In this document: positions 9,601 through 17,465 of the stretch, one piece after another
Position numbering within the stretch: position 1 is the stretch's first letter
How the letters are laid out: each line of letters begins with the position of its first letter
DNA from: Paraburkholderia antibiotica
GTDB taxonomy: Bacteria > Pseudomonadota > Gammaproteobacteria > Burkholderiales > Burkholderiaceae
Direction: 5' to 3'
Assembly (NCBI RefSeq): GCF_012927125.1
Contig: NZ_JABBFZ010000003.1
Location: 434,001 to 498,000 of the forward strand
Length of the DNA stretch: 64,000 nt
The notes under the pieces: generated by a model
What the model saw: the letters and a program-made list of their open reading frames with translations, nothing else
What the model was told of the DNA's origin: nothing
Databases searched by the model: none
Made by a program: the position numbers and the translations under genes

Positions 9601-11092
9601 AATCGGCCGCGGGCTCGCGTCGATGGGCATTACCGCGATGCGCGCGCGCGCCGAGTTCACCGGCGGCAACCGCCTGAACGCGACGCTGCACGCGCAGGCG
9701 AGCCGCGTCGGCGTGATCGACGCCGAGGCGCACACGCCGCTCGTGATGCGCGACGGCCTGTTGACCGTCGATCCGCAGAGCGCGCTGTCGGGCAGCGTGA
9801 ACGCGAACGTGCCGTCGCTGCGTACTACCGGCGGCCTGCTCGGCCCGAGCTATCTGCTCGACGGCCATCTCGCGCTGAAGCTCGCGCTCGGCGGCACGGT
9901 CGCGAAGCCGAACGTGACCGGCTCGCTGGTCGGCGACGGCCTGTCCGCGACGGTGGTCAGCCAGGGCGTGCAGTTGAAGGACGGCGTGGTGCGCATCGCG
10001 TTGTCGGAGAATATGGTCGACTTCCAGCAGGTCGAGTTCCACGGCGCGAGCGGTACGCTGCGCGCAACCGGACGGGTGCGCCTCGACGGTGCGGAGCCCG
10101 ATCTGACCGCGAGCATCGTCGCCGACAAGCTCGATGTGTTCGCGTCGCCGGACCGTCATCTGTCGTTGTCGGGCAGCGCGAGCGTCGGCAGTAGTGGTGC
10201 GGAGCACGGGATGGCGATCAACGGCAAGTTCGTGGTCGACAGCGCATTGTTCGATCTGCCCGAGCAGGCCGCGCCGAGTCTCGGCGACGACGTCGTGATC
10301 ATCCGCCCGGACGGCACGCGCTCCGGCGGCCAGCCGCGTCCGACCGAAGGCGCGGCGCGGCCGGCCAGCCCGTTTGCGCCGCGCGCCAACATCGAGATCA
10401 ACCTCGGCAACAACTTCCGCTTCCGCGCGCAAGGCGCCGATCTTGGCCTCGCCGGCACGATCACCGCGATGAGCGCGCCGAACACGCCACTGCGCGCGGT
10501 CGGCAACGTGCGGGTGACGCCGGGCTCGACCTACACCGCGTTCGGCCGCAAGCTGGCGATCGAGAACGGTTTCTTCACGTTCAACGGTCCGGTCACGAAT
10601 CCGGGCATCAACATTCTGGCGATGCGCCGCAACCAGCAGGTCGAGGCGGGCGTGCAGGTGACGGGCACCTTGCAGTTGCCGGTCGCGCGCCTCGTGTCGG
10701 AGCCGAGCGTGCCGGACAACGAAAAGCTCTCGTGGCTGCTGTTCGGCCACGGCACCGACCAGGGCAACAACCTCGGCCAGCAGAGCACGATGACGACCGC
10801 GCTCGCGCTGCTCGGCAGCGCCACCGGCAAGCGGATCGCGCAGACGGTCGGGCTCGATGAGTTTTCGATCGGCCGCAGCGACGTCGGTCTGACCGATCCG
10901 CAGGTCGTGATGGTGTCGAAGGCGATCAACGAATGGCTCGTGATCGGCTACGAGCAGGGGCTGCAGTCGGCGAGTAACGCGATCAAGGCGACCGTCAATC
11001 TGACGCGGTACTGGTCGCTGGTCGTGTATGGCGGGACGTTCTATGGCGCCGACGTGCTGTACACGCGACGGTTCGACCGGATCAAGTGGTGA
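6653..11092 (+). CDS. tamB: TamB-like translocation and assembly module protein
   Basis: 1479-residue inner-membrane-anchored AsmA-like/TamB protein. A Pro-rich cytoplasmic tail (1-27) precedes one transmembrane segment (about 35-62, rich in VIVLVLLAVLVVGLLYG), then a very long beta-rich periplasmic region typical of bridge-like lipid-transfer proteins, and a C-terminal DUF490/TamB domain (about 1130-1479) ending in FDRIKW. Two low-complexity Ala/Ser/Thr-rich inserts sit at about 325-385 and 565-660. With TamA it spans the envelope. Start ATG 6653. Length is at the long end for the family because of the inserts. It ends shortly before a strong terminator. Confidence 0.93.
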   Translation: MTTDVTDPPSAQPPGDTPGGQPPEPPPPKRRWGRLLLKTVASTVIVLVLLAVLVVGLLYGALTTERGTAYAWHAAVKLLGGRLGGTLDGGTLANGVQLRDVRWRSLDGSGTDIQIDRAAGRWALGREPWRFTIEYLHVGTIDARIGASSSGSSEPLKLPQDLQLPMQLEIRDVQVARLLLHQGASTTELSDFAFHGRSDGRHHEAAVDRLDTPFGALTASAKLDGVKPFPLSGEVGYAGKVNDEAVQVGGHLSGTLEDLVAELDASGMKLAGHARIEATPFAAVPLQRATLSFDHVNPQAFAPGAPLADLAVRAELQPVELAGAGGADAVRAASGALAGSGASGVASGATSGATGGPTASAIAASPAHRGAAASAGHADHHFSLGHHHAAAKPDAGFAVAGHVSIVNAKPGAIDQNLLPLIDANADVRLDARAQSISNLNVRLVRNAAVTGGGTLSGRRGQFDLNVARLDLNALQATVRPTQLSGPIGIRLNDDIQTLTLDLADPAAALRAQGKVTFDPARISFNDLRITSGSGRIDLSGALKHDANSTYNLKAQLTDFDPLSLTSQMPSRTPATASSASTSSSAAGASSAQRARHAQAAALAGSTAGAKSAAPGDQAAAIAKNTAKAAVQTEVLERKTPPAAHRAAPKVAAPARRIEARVNATLSATGVLAPTFTTRAEFKLGPSVYDNLPLTGGGTIQLAGSRILPSHANLSVAGNQVDLQGSFGAVGDRLRFRIDAPQLDRLGFGLAGQLAADGDLTGSFAHPNVTLNYKAESVAFGENRVGHAEGHAELRDGANGALAFTTDARNLSAGGVELNTLTARLSGTRANHTLEAAAVGKLQDRPLDLTLAAHGKLTDSRDGTRWDGTVTRLQNRGTPALNLESPLALSAGPGHLTLGATKLTIEGSVLNLKSFAFDHGRIQSAGSLTDVSLARLQELRHEITGEPPPVRTDLIFDGDWDFSLGATASGHIELSRRSGDVTVEIGRGLASMGITAMRARAEFTGGNRLNATLHAQASRVGVIDAEAHTPLVMRDGLLTVDPQSALSGSVNANVPSLRTTGGLLGPSYLLDGHLALKLALGGTVAKPNVTGSLVGDGLSATVVSQGVQLKDGVVRIALSENMVDFQQVEFHGASGTLRATGRVRLDGAEPDLTASIVADKLDVFASPDRHLSLSGSASVGSSGAEHGMAINGKFVVDSALFDLPEQAAPSLGDDVVIIRPDGTRSGGQPRPTEGAARPASPFAPRANIEINLGNNFRFRAQGADLGLAGTITAMSAPNTPLRAVGNVRVTPGSTYTAFGRKLAIENGFFTFNGPVTNPGINILAMRRNQQVEAGVQVTGTLQLPVARLVSEPSVPDNEKLSWLLFGHGTDQGNNLGQQSTMTTALALLGSATGKRIAQTVGLDEFSIGRSDVGLTDPQVVMVSKAINEWLVIGYEQGLQSASNAIKATVNLTRYWSLVVYGGTFYGADVLYTRRFDRIKW

Positions 11093-11165
11093 GGATCGGC
11101 GTAGGAGCAACCGCTGCAGCCGACTTGGCTGCCACGCGTTGGCGTTAGCGCAGGCGCGGTGCGGC

Positions 11166-11200
11166 AAAAAAACGGCACGCTGTGAAGCGTGCCGTTTTTT
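11166..11200. terminator. Bidirectional terminator between tamB and metG
   Basis: AAACGGCACGC / GCGTGCCGTTT hairpin (arms 11166-11180 and 11187-11200, loop TGTGAA), flanked by an A tract on the left and a T tract on the right. It sits between convergent tamB and metG and should stop transcription from both sides. Confidence 0.93.
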
Positions 11201-11262
11201 CATGTTTGCCGTCGCCGCGTGCGCCACGCAGGGCGCCGCCGCCGCGTTATTGCGCTACTGCA

Positions 11263-13395
11263 TTACTTCACGCGCATGCCCGGCTTCGCGCCGCTATGCG
11301 GCTCGAGCACGTACAGACCCGGCTCGGCCTTCTCGTTCGCCGCCGATGCCGCCAGCACCATGCCTTCCGACAGACCGAATTTCATCTTGCGCGGCGCGAG
11401 GTTCGCGACCATCACGGTCAGCTTGCCGATCAGCTGTTCCGGCTGATACGCGGACTTGATGCCCGAGAACACGTTGCGGGTCTTTTCCTCGCCGATGTCG
11501 AGCGTCAGTTGCAGCAGCTTGTCCGAGCCTTCCACCGCCTTGCAGTCGACGATCTTCGCGATGCGCAGGTCGACCTTCGCGAAGTCGTCGATCGAGATGA
11601 TGCCGGGTTCTTCTTCCTTCGCGGCCGGTGCCTTCGCGGCTTTCTTCGAGGCGTTCTTCGCGTCGGCCGCGGCTGCTTCCGGCGTGGCCTGCAGCGAGTC
11701 GCGGTTGGCCGCGAGCAGCGCTTCGATCTGCTTCGGATCGACGCGCGTCATCAGGTGCTTGTACGCGTTGATCGGACGGGTCGAGCTGAGCGGCAGGTTC
11801 GCGTCGGCCCACTTCAGCGGCTCGATCGCGAGGAACGCCTCGACCGCTTCGGCGAGCTTCGGCAGCACCGGCTTCAGCGCGAGCGACAGCAGGCGGAACG
11901 CCTCGATGCTGACGCTGCAGGTTTCATGCAGCGCGACCGCGTTGGCCGGATCCTTCGCCTGATCCCACGGCTTCGCGGTGTCGACGTACGCGTTGACCGC
12001 GTCCGCCAGTTCCATGGTCTGACGCAGCGCGCGGTTGTACTCGCGCGCTTCGTAGTTCGCGGCGATCTGCGGGATCGCGGCGCGCAGCGTGTTGAGCAGC
12101 GGATGATGCATTGCGCTGTCCTGCACACGGCCATCGAAACGCTTGATCAGGAAGCCGGCCGCGCGGCTCGCGATGTTCACGTACTTGCCGACCAGGTCGC
12201 TGTTCACGCGCGCCTGGAAGTCGTCGAGGTTCAGGTCGAGGTCTTCCATCGTGCTGTTCAGCTTGGCCGCGAAGTAGTAGCGCAGCCATTCCGGATTCAG
12301 GCCGGTGTCGATCACGCTTTGCGCGGTGATGAAGGTGCCGCGCGACTTCGACATCTTCGCGCCGTCGACGGTCAGAAAGCCGTGCGCGAACACGTTGGTC
12401 GGCGTGCGATGGCCCGAGAATTCGAGCATGGCCGGCCAGAACAGCGTGTGGAAATACAGAATGTCTTTACCGATGAAGTGGTACTGCTCGGCCTTCGAGC
12501 CCTTGCGGACCCATGCGTCGAAATCGAGGCCGCGCTTCTCGGCGAGATTCTTGAAGCTCGCGTAATAGCCGACCGGCGCGTCGAGCCACACGTAGAAATA
12601 TTTGCCCGGTGCGCCCGGAATTTCGAAGCCGAAGTACGGCGCGTCGCGCGAGATGTCCCAGTCGGCGAGCTTGGCTTCGCCGGCGTCGCCGAGCCACTCG
12701 CGCATCTTGTTGGTCGCTTCCGGTTGCGCGAGGCCGCCCACCCACGCGCGCAGGAAGTTTTCGCAGCGCGGGTCGGACAGGCGGAAGAAGTAGTGCGTCG
12801 AGGTTTTGCGGATCGGCGTGGCGCCCGAGACCACCGAATACGGATTGACGAGTTCGGTGGGCTGGTAGGTCGAGCCGCACACTTCGCAGCTGTCGCCGTA
12901 CTGGTCTTTGGCGCCGCACTTCGGGCACTCGCCCTTGATGAAGCGGTCCGGCAGGAACATTTCCTTGACCGGGTCGTACGCCTGTTCGATTTCGCGCGCG
13001 TCGATCAGGCCCGCTTCCTTGAGCGCGAGGTAGACGCTTTCGCTGAGGACACGGTTTTCTTCGGAATCGGTCGAGTAGTAGTTGTCGAACGAAATGCCGA
13101 AGCTGTCGAAGTCGCGCTTGTGCTCCTGCCACACGCGGTCGATCAGCTGTTTCGGCGTCAGACCTTCCTTTTCCGCGCGCAGCATGACCGGCGTGCCGTG
13201 CGTGTCGTCGGCGCCCACGTAGTAGACCTCGTGGCCGTGCATTCGCAGCGCCCGGACCCAGATGTCCGTCTGGATATATTCGACCAGATGGCCGATATGA
13301 ATCTGCCCGTTCGCATACGGAAGGGCCGACGTGACGAGGATCTGGCGATGGCCGGACGGCGCGGCTGCGGTGAGATCGGTGGCGGGTGCTGACAT
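11263..13395 (-). CDS. metG: Methionine-tRNA ligase
   Basis: 710-residue MetRS that charges tRNA-Met. The class I signature is HIGH at residues 32-35 (within [12 protein letters not shown]) and KMSKS is at 346-350. The zinc knuckle CPKCG...CEVCG (Cys156, 159, 169, 172) places it in the MetG1, Escherichia-type group. After a Lys/Ala-rich linker (about 560-600), a C-terminal Arc1p/EMAP-like tRNA-binding domain (about 605-710) mediates dimerisation. Start ATG 13395. It is divergent from apbC, with an OmpA-type lipoprotein gene between. Complete, nothing unusual. Confidence 0.98.
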   Translation of the reverse strand: MSAPATDLTAAAPSGHRQILVTSALPYANGQIHIGHLVEYIQTDIWVRALRMHGHEVYYVGADDTHGTPVMLRAEKEGLTPKQLIDRVWQEHKRDFDSFGISFDNYYSTDSEENRVLSESVYLALKEAGLIDAREIEQAYDPVKEMFLPDRFIKGECPKCGAKDQYGDSCEVCGSTYQPTELVNPYSVVSGATPIRKTSTHYFFRLSDPRCENFLRAWVGGLAQPEATNKMREWLGDAGEAKLADWDISRDAPYFGFEIPGAPGKYFYVWLDAPVGYYASFKNLAEKRGLDFDAWVRKGSKAEQYHFIGKDILYFHTLFWPAMLEFSGHRTPTNVFAHGFLTVDGAKMSKSRGTFITAQSVIDTGLNPEWLRYYFAAKLNSTMEDLDLNLDDFQARVNSDLVGKYVNIASRAAGFLIKRFDGRVQDSAMHHPLLNTLRAAIPQIAANYEAREYNRALRQTMELADAVNAYVDTAKPWDQAKDPANAVALHETCSVSIEAFRLLSLALKPVLPKLAEAVEAFLAIEPLKWADANLPLSSTRPINAYKHLMTRVDPKQIEALLAANRDSLQATPEAAAADAKNASKKAAKAPAAKEEEPGIISIDDFAKVDLRIAKIVDCKAVEGSDKLLQLTLDIGEEKTRNVFSGIKSAYQPEQLIGKLTVMVANLAPRKMKFGLSEGMVLAASAANEKAEPGLYVLEPHSGAKPGMRVK

Positions 13396-13821
13396 AAGGA
13401 TCGTGGGTGCCTGCGGTGGGACGAAACGGTGATTTTAGCAGGGCGCACGCCTCACGCGGCGCGCGCCGGGGCCGGCTGGACGGGCGGCGAGATGCGGGTT
13501 GCGGCTGAATGACGAAGCGGGGAATGTACGGCGCGAGCGTGCAAAGCTAAAAAGCACGGAGTCGTACAAATTGAGCGGGCAAAAAAAACCGGGGTTGAAA
13601 ACCCCGGAGCAACAACGACAAGAGGAGAATGGTGACGTGGCGGCTTCGCCAACCACGTACCGTAAAGACAGACCGCGGATTTCTGGCAGAGTTCGAAATT
13701 TTTTTCGCTTCTCCAGGAAATGGTTCCGGAACGGTATGTCTTCAGCCAGCGGGTGGGTGACAGGCTGGCAGCGCCGCCAGCCCTGGTCAGCCCGACTGGG
13801 CGTGCTTCTCCGGGCTCGTCC
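13396..13821. other. Intergenic region upstream of metG
   Basis: About 426 bases holding the probable metG promoter region and, at 13581-13607, the terminator of the upstream lipoprotein gene. Several small frames are open but none looks like a protein. Inverted repeats near 13635-13655 and 13769-13792 are GC-rich and may belong to the 3' untranslated region of the lipoprotein mRNA. Confidence 0.5.
13581..13607 (-). terminator. Terminator for the OmpA-type lipoprotein gene
   Basis: Perfect 8-bp hairpin CCGGGGTT / AACCCCGG (13589-13596 and 13600-13607, loop GAA), followed on the minus strand by eight T residues (A tract at 13581-13588). It lies about 215 bases beyond the lipoprotein stop, so that mRNA would have an unusually long 3' untranslated region. 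Confidence 0.85.
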
Positions 13822-14475
13822 TTATTGCGGTGCGTGCTGGGCCGTCGCGCGCAGATAGATTTCCACGCGACGGTTCGCCGCACGGCCGGCTTCGGTGTTG
13901 TTGTCGGCGATCGGCTGGGTCGGACCCATGCCGGTGGCGGACAGGCGCTGCGGCGCGACGCCGTGCTGCGCGAGGTAGCCGGTCACGCTCTGCGCGCGGT
14001 TAACCGACAGCGTCTGGTTGTACTGCGCCGAGCCGGTGCTGTCCGTATGGCCGACGACCGATGCGACGATTTCCGGGTTCTGCTGCATCGTCTGCACGAG
14101 CTGGTCGAGCACCGGTGCGAACGACGGCTTGATCGCGTAGCTGCTGGTGTCGAACGTGACCGAACTCGGGATGTTCAGCTTGAGCGAGCCGTCCGGCTGC
14201 TCGGTGATCTGCGTGCCGGTGCCCTTGGTCGCGCCCGTCATGCGATTGCGGATCGCTTCCCAGTTGTAGCCGGTGACGCCGCCGACCGCCGCGCCGACGC
14301 CCGCGCCGATCGCCGCACCCTTGCCGCCGCCGAAGATGGCGCCCAGCGCCGCGCCGGTGCCGGCACCGACGCCGGTGCCGACTGCCGTGTTCGTGCCCTG
14401 TTGGGTCGCGCAGCCAGCCAGCACCGAGCCGGCAACGGCGAACACGGCCAGGCGAGTCATAATTTTTGCATTCAT
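13822..14475 (-). CDS. OmpA-family lipoprotein with glycine-zipper
   Basis: 217-residue predicted outer-membrane lipoprotein. The signal peptide ends in a lipobox (SVLAGC, Cys22). A Gly/Ala-rich glycine-zipper region (about 32-72) can insert in or associate with membrane, followed by an OmpA-like peptidoglycan-binding domain (about 95-210) with GHTDSTGS and NRRVEIYL motifs. This layout matches YiaD/PA0833-like proteins that tether the outer membrane to the cell wall. Start ATG 14475; the second in-frame ATG (M6) is also possible. The gene stands alone. Confidence 0.92.
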   Translation of the reverse strand: MNAKIMTRLAVFAVAGSVLAGCATQQGTNTAVGTGVGAGTGAALGAIFGGGKGAAIGAGVGAAVGGVTGYNWEAIRNRMTGATKGTGTQITEQPDGSLKLNIPSSVTFDTSSYAIKPSFAPVLDQLVQTMQQNPEIVASVVGHTDSTGSAQYNQTLSVNRAQSVTGYLAQHGVAPQRLSATGMGPTQPIADNNTEAGRAANRRVEIYLRATAQHAPQ

Positions 14476-14820
14476 TTTCGATCCTTTTTAGTGAAGCGAA
14501 TAGACCAGCGGTAGCGGTCAATCTATCCAGCGAACGTGACGGCTGTGCTGCAAACTACTCGAAAATCCTTGAATGACGGAATGCTACGCCTTTCTCCGCG
14601 CGGTCCGACAACGAAGAAGGGTCTTCGGGGCAGTGCCTGCCGTCAGACACTACAATAATGCCTGGAAACACGCAGTGATGCGACCCCATGCGTTCCGCCT
14701 GCCCGAAGGGTGCCCGGCGCGTCCGTTTTTCGCAACGCTAGATAACAATTTCTTTCAAATTCCGCCGCGTGGCCGATTTCGCGATCGCACCGCGCCGCAC
14801 GTCTTCCCCACGGAGTATCA
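14476..14820. other. Divergent intergenic region, lipoprotein / apbC
   Basis: About 345 bases between divergent genes. An open frame from 14573 overlaps the apbC start by a few bases but has no protein-like features. TACAAT at 14651-14656 could be a rightward -10 box, but no acceptable -35 precedes it at normal spacing. Confidence 0.45.
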
Positions 14821-15909
14821 ATGAGTATCGATCGGGCTTTGGTCGACGCCGCCATCGCGGCCGTCACTGACCCCAACACCGGCGCGCCGTACGCGGCCGC
14901 GAAAAACATCCGCAACGTGGCCGTGGACGGCGACACCGTCAGCCTGGAGGTGGTGCTCGGGTATCCGGCGATGAGCCAGTTCGAGGCGATCCGTCAGCAG
15001 TTCGCCGACGCGCTGCGCACGGTGCCGGGCGTCGCCAACGCGCGTATCGCGGTGTCGCAGCAGATCGCCGCGCACACGGTGCAGCGCGGCGTGAAGCTGC
15101 TGCCCAACGTGAAGAACATCGTCGCGGTGGCGTCCGGCAAGGGCGGCGTCGGCAAGAGCACGACCGCGGTGAATCTCGCGCTCGCGCTCGCGGGCGAGGG
15201 CGCGTCGGTCGGCATTCTGGATGCCGACATCTACGGTCCGTCGCTGCCGACCATGCTCGGCATCGAGGGTCGCCCCGAATCGCCCGACGATAAATCGATG
15301 AACCCGATGAGCGGTCACGGCGTCCAGGCGAATTCGATCGGCTTCCTGATCGAGGCGGATAACCCGATGGTGTGGCGCGGCCCGATGGCGACCTCGGCGC
15401 TCGAGCAGCTGCTGCGGCAGACCAACTGGCACGACCTCGACTATCTGATCGTCGACATGCCGCCGGGCACCGGCGACATCCAGCTGACGCTCGCGCAGCG
15501 CGTGCCGGTGACGGGCGCGGTGATCGTCACGACGCCGCAGGACATCGCGCTGCTCGACGCGAAGAAGGGCCTCAAGATGTTCGAGAAGGTCGGCATTCCG
15601 ATCCTCGGCATCGTCGAGAACATGGGCCTGCACATCTGCTCGAACTGCGGTCACGCGGAGCATATCTTCGGCGCCGGCGGCGGCGAGCGGATGGGCAAGG
15701 AATACGGCGTCGACGTGCTCGGCAGCCTGCCGCTCGACATCACGATCCGCGAGCAGGCCGACTCGGGCAAACCGACGGTCGCGGCGGACCCGAACGGGCG
15801 CATCGCGGAGATCTACCGGTCGATCGCGCGCAAGGTTGCGATCCATATCGCCGAGCGCGCGCGCGACATGACCTCGAAGTTTCCGAACATCGTCGTGCAG
15901 AACACCTGA
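14821..15909 (+). CDS. apbC: Mrp/ApbC iron-sulfur cluster carrier ATPase
   Basis: 362-residue cytoplasmic P-loop ATPase that carries Fe-S clusters to apo-proteins. An N-terminal MIP18/DUF59-like domain (about 1-85) precedes the Mrp ATPase domain, with deviant Walker A GKGGVGKST at 106-114, DADIYGPSLP at about 134-143, VDMPPGTGD, and the cluster-binding CSNC pair (Cys273, Cys276). Start ATG 14821 behind CGGAG. Family length and motifs are complete. In related genomes it typically lies divergent from metG, as here apart from the intervening lipoprotein gene. Confidence 0.96.
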   Translation: MSIDRALVDAAIAAVTDPNTGAPYAAAKNIRNVAVDGDTVSLEVVLGYPAMSQFEAIRQQFADALRTVPGVANARIAVSQQIAAHTVQRGVKLLPNVKNIVAVASGKGGVGKSTTAVNLALALAGEGASVGILDADIYGPSLPTMLGIEGRPESPDDKSMNPMSGHGVQANSIGFLIEADNPMVWRGPMATSALEQLLRQTNWHDLDYLIVDMPPGTGDIQLTLAQRVPVTGAVIVTTPQDIALLDAKKGLKMFEKVGIPILGIVENMGLHICSNCGHAEHIFGAGGGERMGKEYGVDVLGSLPLDITIREQADSGKPTVAADPNGRIAEIYRSIARKVAIHIAERARDMTSKFPNIVVQNT

Positions 15910-16062
15910 GCGAGCCTCGGCGGAAACCCGGACAAGCCGTTCGGATAAGGGATCTCGGGGCATCGAGGTCGCTATTTGCGCGTGGTCTCGCGGTATCATG
16001 TCGACTTCACAGGTTCGGCTCGGCGGCCGCAGGGGTGGCCGCCAGGCCGGCAAGAGGATCGC

Positions 16063-16599
16063 ATGGGAAAACGAATCGACGGGCAGGCGGTGCATGCGTT
16101 CATCGTTCTGACTGCCGGCTGCGTGCTGTTGAGCGGCTGCGGCGTGTTCCTGAGGCCACAGGAAAAGCGCGCCGACGCGCAGTTGCTGCCCACCGTGGGC
16201 AATCAGGCGCACGGCCTCGTGAGCTTCATCGAGCGCTCGGACGGCGTCCAGGTCACCTACAATCTCGCGGGCTTGCCGCCCAATAGCGATCACGCGCTGC
16301 AGGTCCACGAGCGCGGCGACTGCAATGCCGCCGACGGCTCCAGCACCGGCCCGGTGTTTTCACCGGCGGCCGAACGGCTCAAGGCCGGCGCGCGCGTCGA
16401 GGGCGATCTCGGCAATATTCATGCGGACGCGAACGGCGTCGCCACCGGTTTCATCGTTGCGCCGGACGCGTCGCTCGACGGCATCCGCTCGGTCCTGCAA
16501 CGCGCGGTCGTGCTGCATCACGACGCGACCGACCCGTATGCGTATCCGCAGCATGGCGCGGGCGTCGCGCTGGCGTGCGGCGTGATTCGCCAGCAATGA
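16063..16599 (+). CDS. Cu/Zn superoxide dismutase-like lipoprotein lacking most metal ligands
   Basis: 178-residue protein with a signal peptide and lipobox (LLSGC, Cys26), then a SOD_Cu-like domain (about 45-178). Aligned by eye to human SOD1, the fold landmarks remain: GDLGN at 114-118, the disulfide cysteines (Cys87, Cys172), LACGVI near the end, one Cu ligand (His82, for H48), His152 (for H120) and Asp122 (for D83). The first Cu ligand is Gln80, the bridging His63 position is about Val98, and the H71, H80 and R143 equivalents are absent. A normal Cu/Zn site is therefore unlikely. It may bind copper alone or have another periplasmic role. Start ATG 16063; upstream codons are not signal-like. 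Confidence 0.8.
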   Translation: MGKRIDGQAVHAFIVLTAGCVLLSGCGVFLRPQEKRADAQLLPTVGNQAHGLVSFIERSDGVQVTYNLAGLPPNSDHALQVHERGDCNAADGSSTGPVFSPAAERLKAGARVEGDLGNIHADANGVATGFIVAPDASLDGIRSVLQRAVVLHHDATDPYAYPQHGAGVALACGVIRQQ

Positions 16600-16805
16600 G
16601 CGGTTTTTGCCTCGTGGCCGGCGAGCCGTCCCGAAGCCTGGCCTGTGCGGCTACCGGCGCGGGGCATTGCGCGATCGGCGGCGGCATCTGCGTGATCGCG
16701 TAAAATAAGCGCCTTTGCCGGCCGGCCAGATTGTGCGGCGCCGGCCCGGCGGTTCCTTTCTCTTTCGTCACACCTGTCATTCTTCACGTCGAGCAGCATT
16801 CACCT

Positions 16806-17375
16806 ATGACCATCAAATCCGACAAGTGGATCCGGCGCATGGCCGACTCGCACAAGATGATCGAGCCGTTCGCGCCCGATCAGGTTCGCGTCTCCGAAGA
16901 CGGCCGGAAGATTGTCAGCTACGGCACCTCGAGCTACGGCTACGACATCCGCTGCGCCGACGAATTCAAGATCTTCACCAATATCAACTCGACGATCGTC
17001 GATCCGAAGAACTTCGACGAGAAGTCGTTTGTCGATTTCAAGGGCGACGTCTGCATCATCCCGCCGAATTCGTTCGCGCTCGCGCGCACGGTCGAGTATT
17101 TCCGCATCCCGCGCAGCGTGCTGACCGTGTGTCTCGGCAAATCGACGTACGCGCGCTGCGGGATCATCGTCAACGTGACGCCGTTCGAGCCGGAATGGGA
17201 AGGGCACGTGACGCTCGAATTCTCGAATACGACACCTTTGCCTGCGAAAATCTACGCGAACGAAGGCGTCGCCCAGGTGCTGTTTTTCGAAAGCGACGAA
17301 ATTTGTGAAACGTCGTACGCGGATCGCGGCGGCAAATATCAAGGTCAGCACGGCGTCACGTTGCCGAAAACGTGA
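16806..17375 (+). CDS. dcd: dCTP deaminase
   Basis: 189-residue homotrimeric enzyme converting dCTP to dUTP, the main dUMP source for thymidylate. It has the [17 protein letters not shown] region (about 38-54), the [10 protein letters not shown] motif (substrate and catalytic loop, about 110-120), [20 protein letters not shown] with the catalytic Glu region, and the C-terminal lid [12 protein letters not shown] that closes over nucleotide. Length is exactly typical. I chose ATG 16806 ([11 protein letters not shown]). A terminator follows 35 bases after the stop and abuts the next gene. Confidence 0.97.
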   Translation: MTIKSDKWIRRMADSHKMIEPFAPDQVRVSEDGRKIVSYGTSSYGYDIRCADEFKIFTNINSTIVDPKNFDEKSFVDFKGDVCIIPPNSFALARTVEYFRIPRSVLTVCLGKSTYARCGIIVNVTPFEPEWEGHVTLEFSNTTPLPAKIYANEGVAQVLFFESDEICETSYADRGGKYQGQHGVTLPKT

Positions 17376-17410
17376 CGCCCGCAGCGTCTTGACCCATCAG
17401 CTATTCGGGT

Positions 17411-17453
17411 GACCGCTGCGATTACGACATAACGCAGCGGTCGTTTTCTTTTT
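17411..17453 (+). terminator. Terminator between dcd and the decarboxylase gene
   Basis: Perfect 10-bp hairpin GACCGCTGCG / CGCAGCGGTC (17411-17420 and 17433-17442, 12-nt loop) followed by GTTTTCTTTTT. The T tract runs directly into GGAG, the ribosome-binding site of the next gene, so the structure sits where an attenuator would. It could be a plain dcd terminator or could regulate read-through into the decarboxylase gene. Confidence 0.85.
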
Positions 17454-17465
17454 GGAGAATCGCCC

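Noticed and set aside
8396..11227. 943-codon minus-strand frame inside tamB
   Set aside because: Long antisense open frames are expected in GC-rich coding DNA; composition (Arg, Ala, His) is typical of a shadow frame.
14573..14824. 83-codon plus-strand frame overlapping the apbC start
   Set aside because: No protein-like pattern, no ribosome-binding site, and it covers the expected promoter region.
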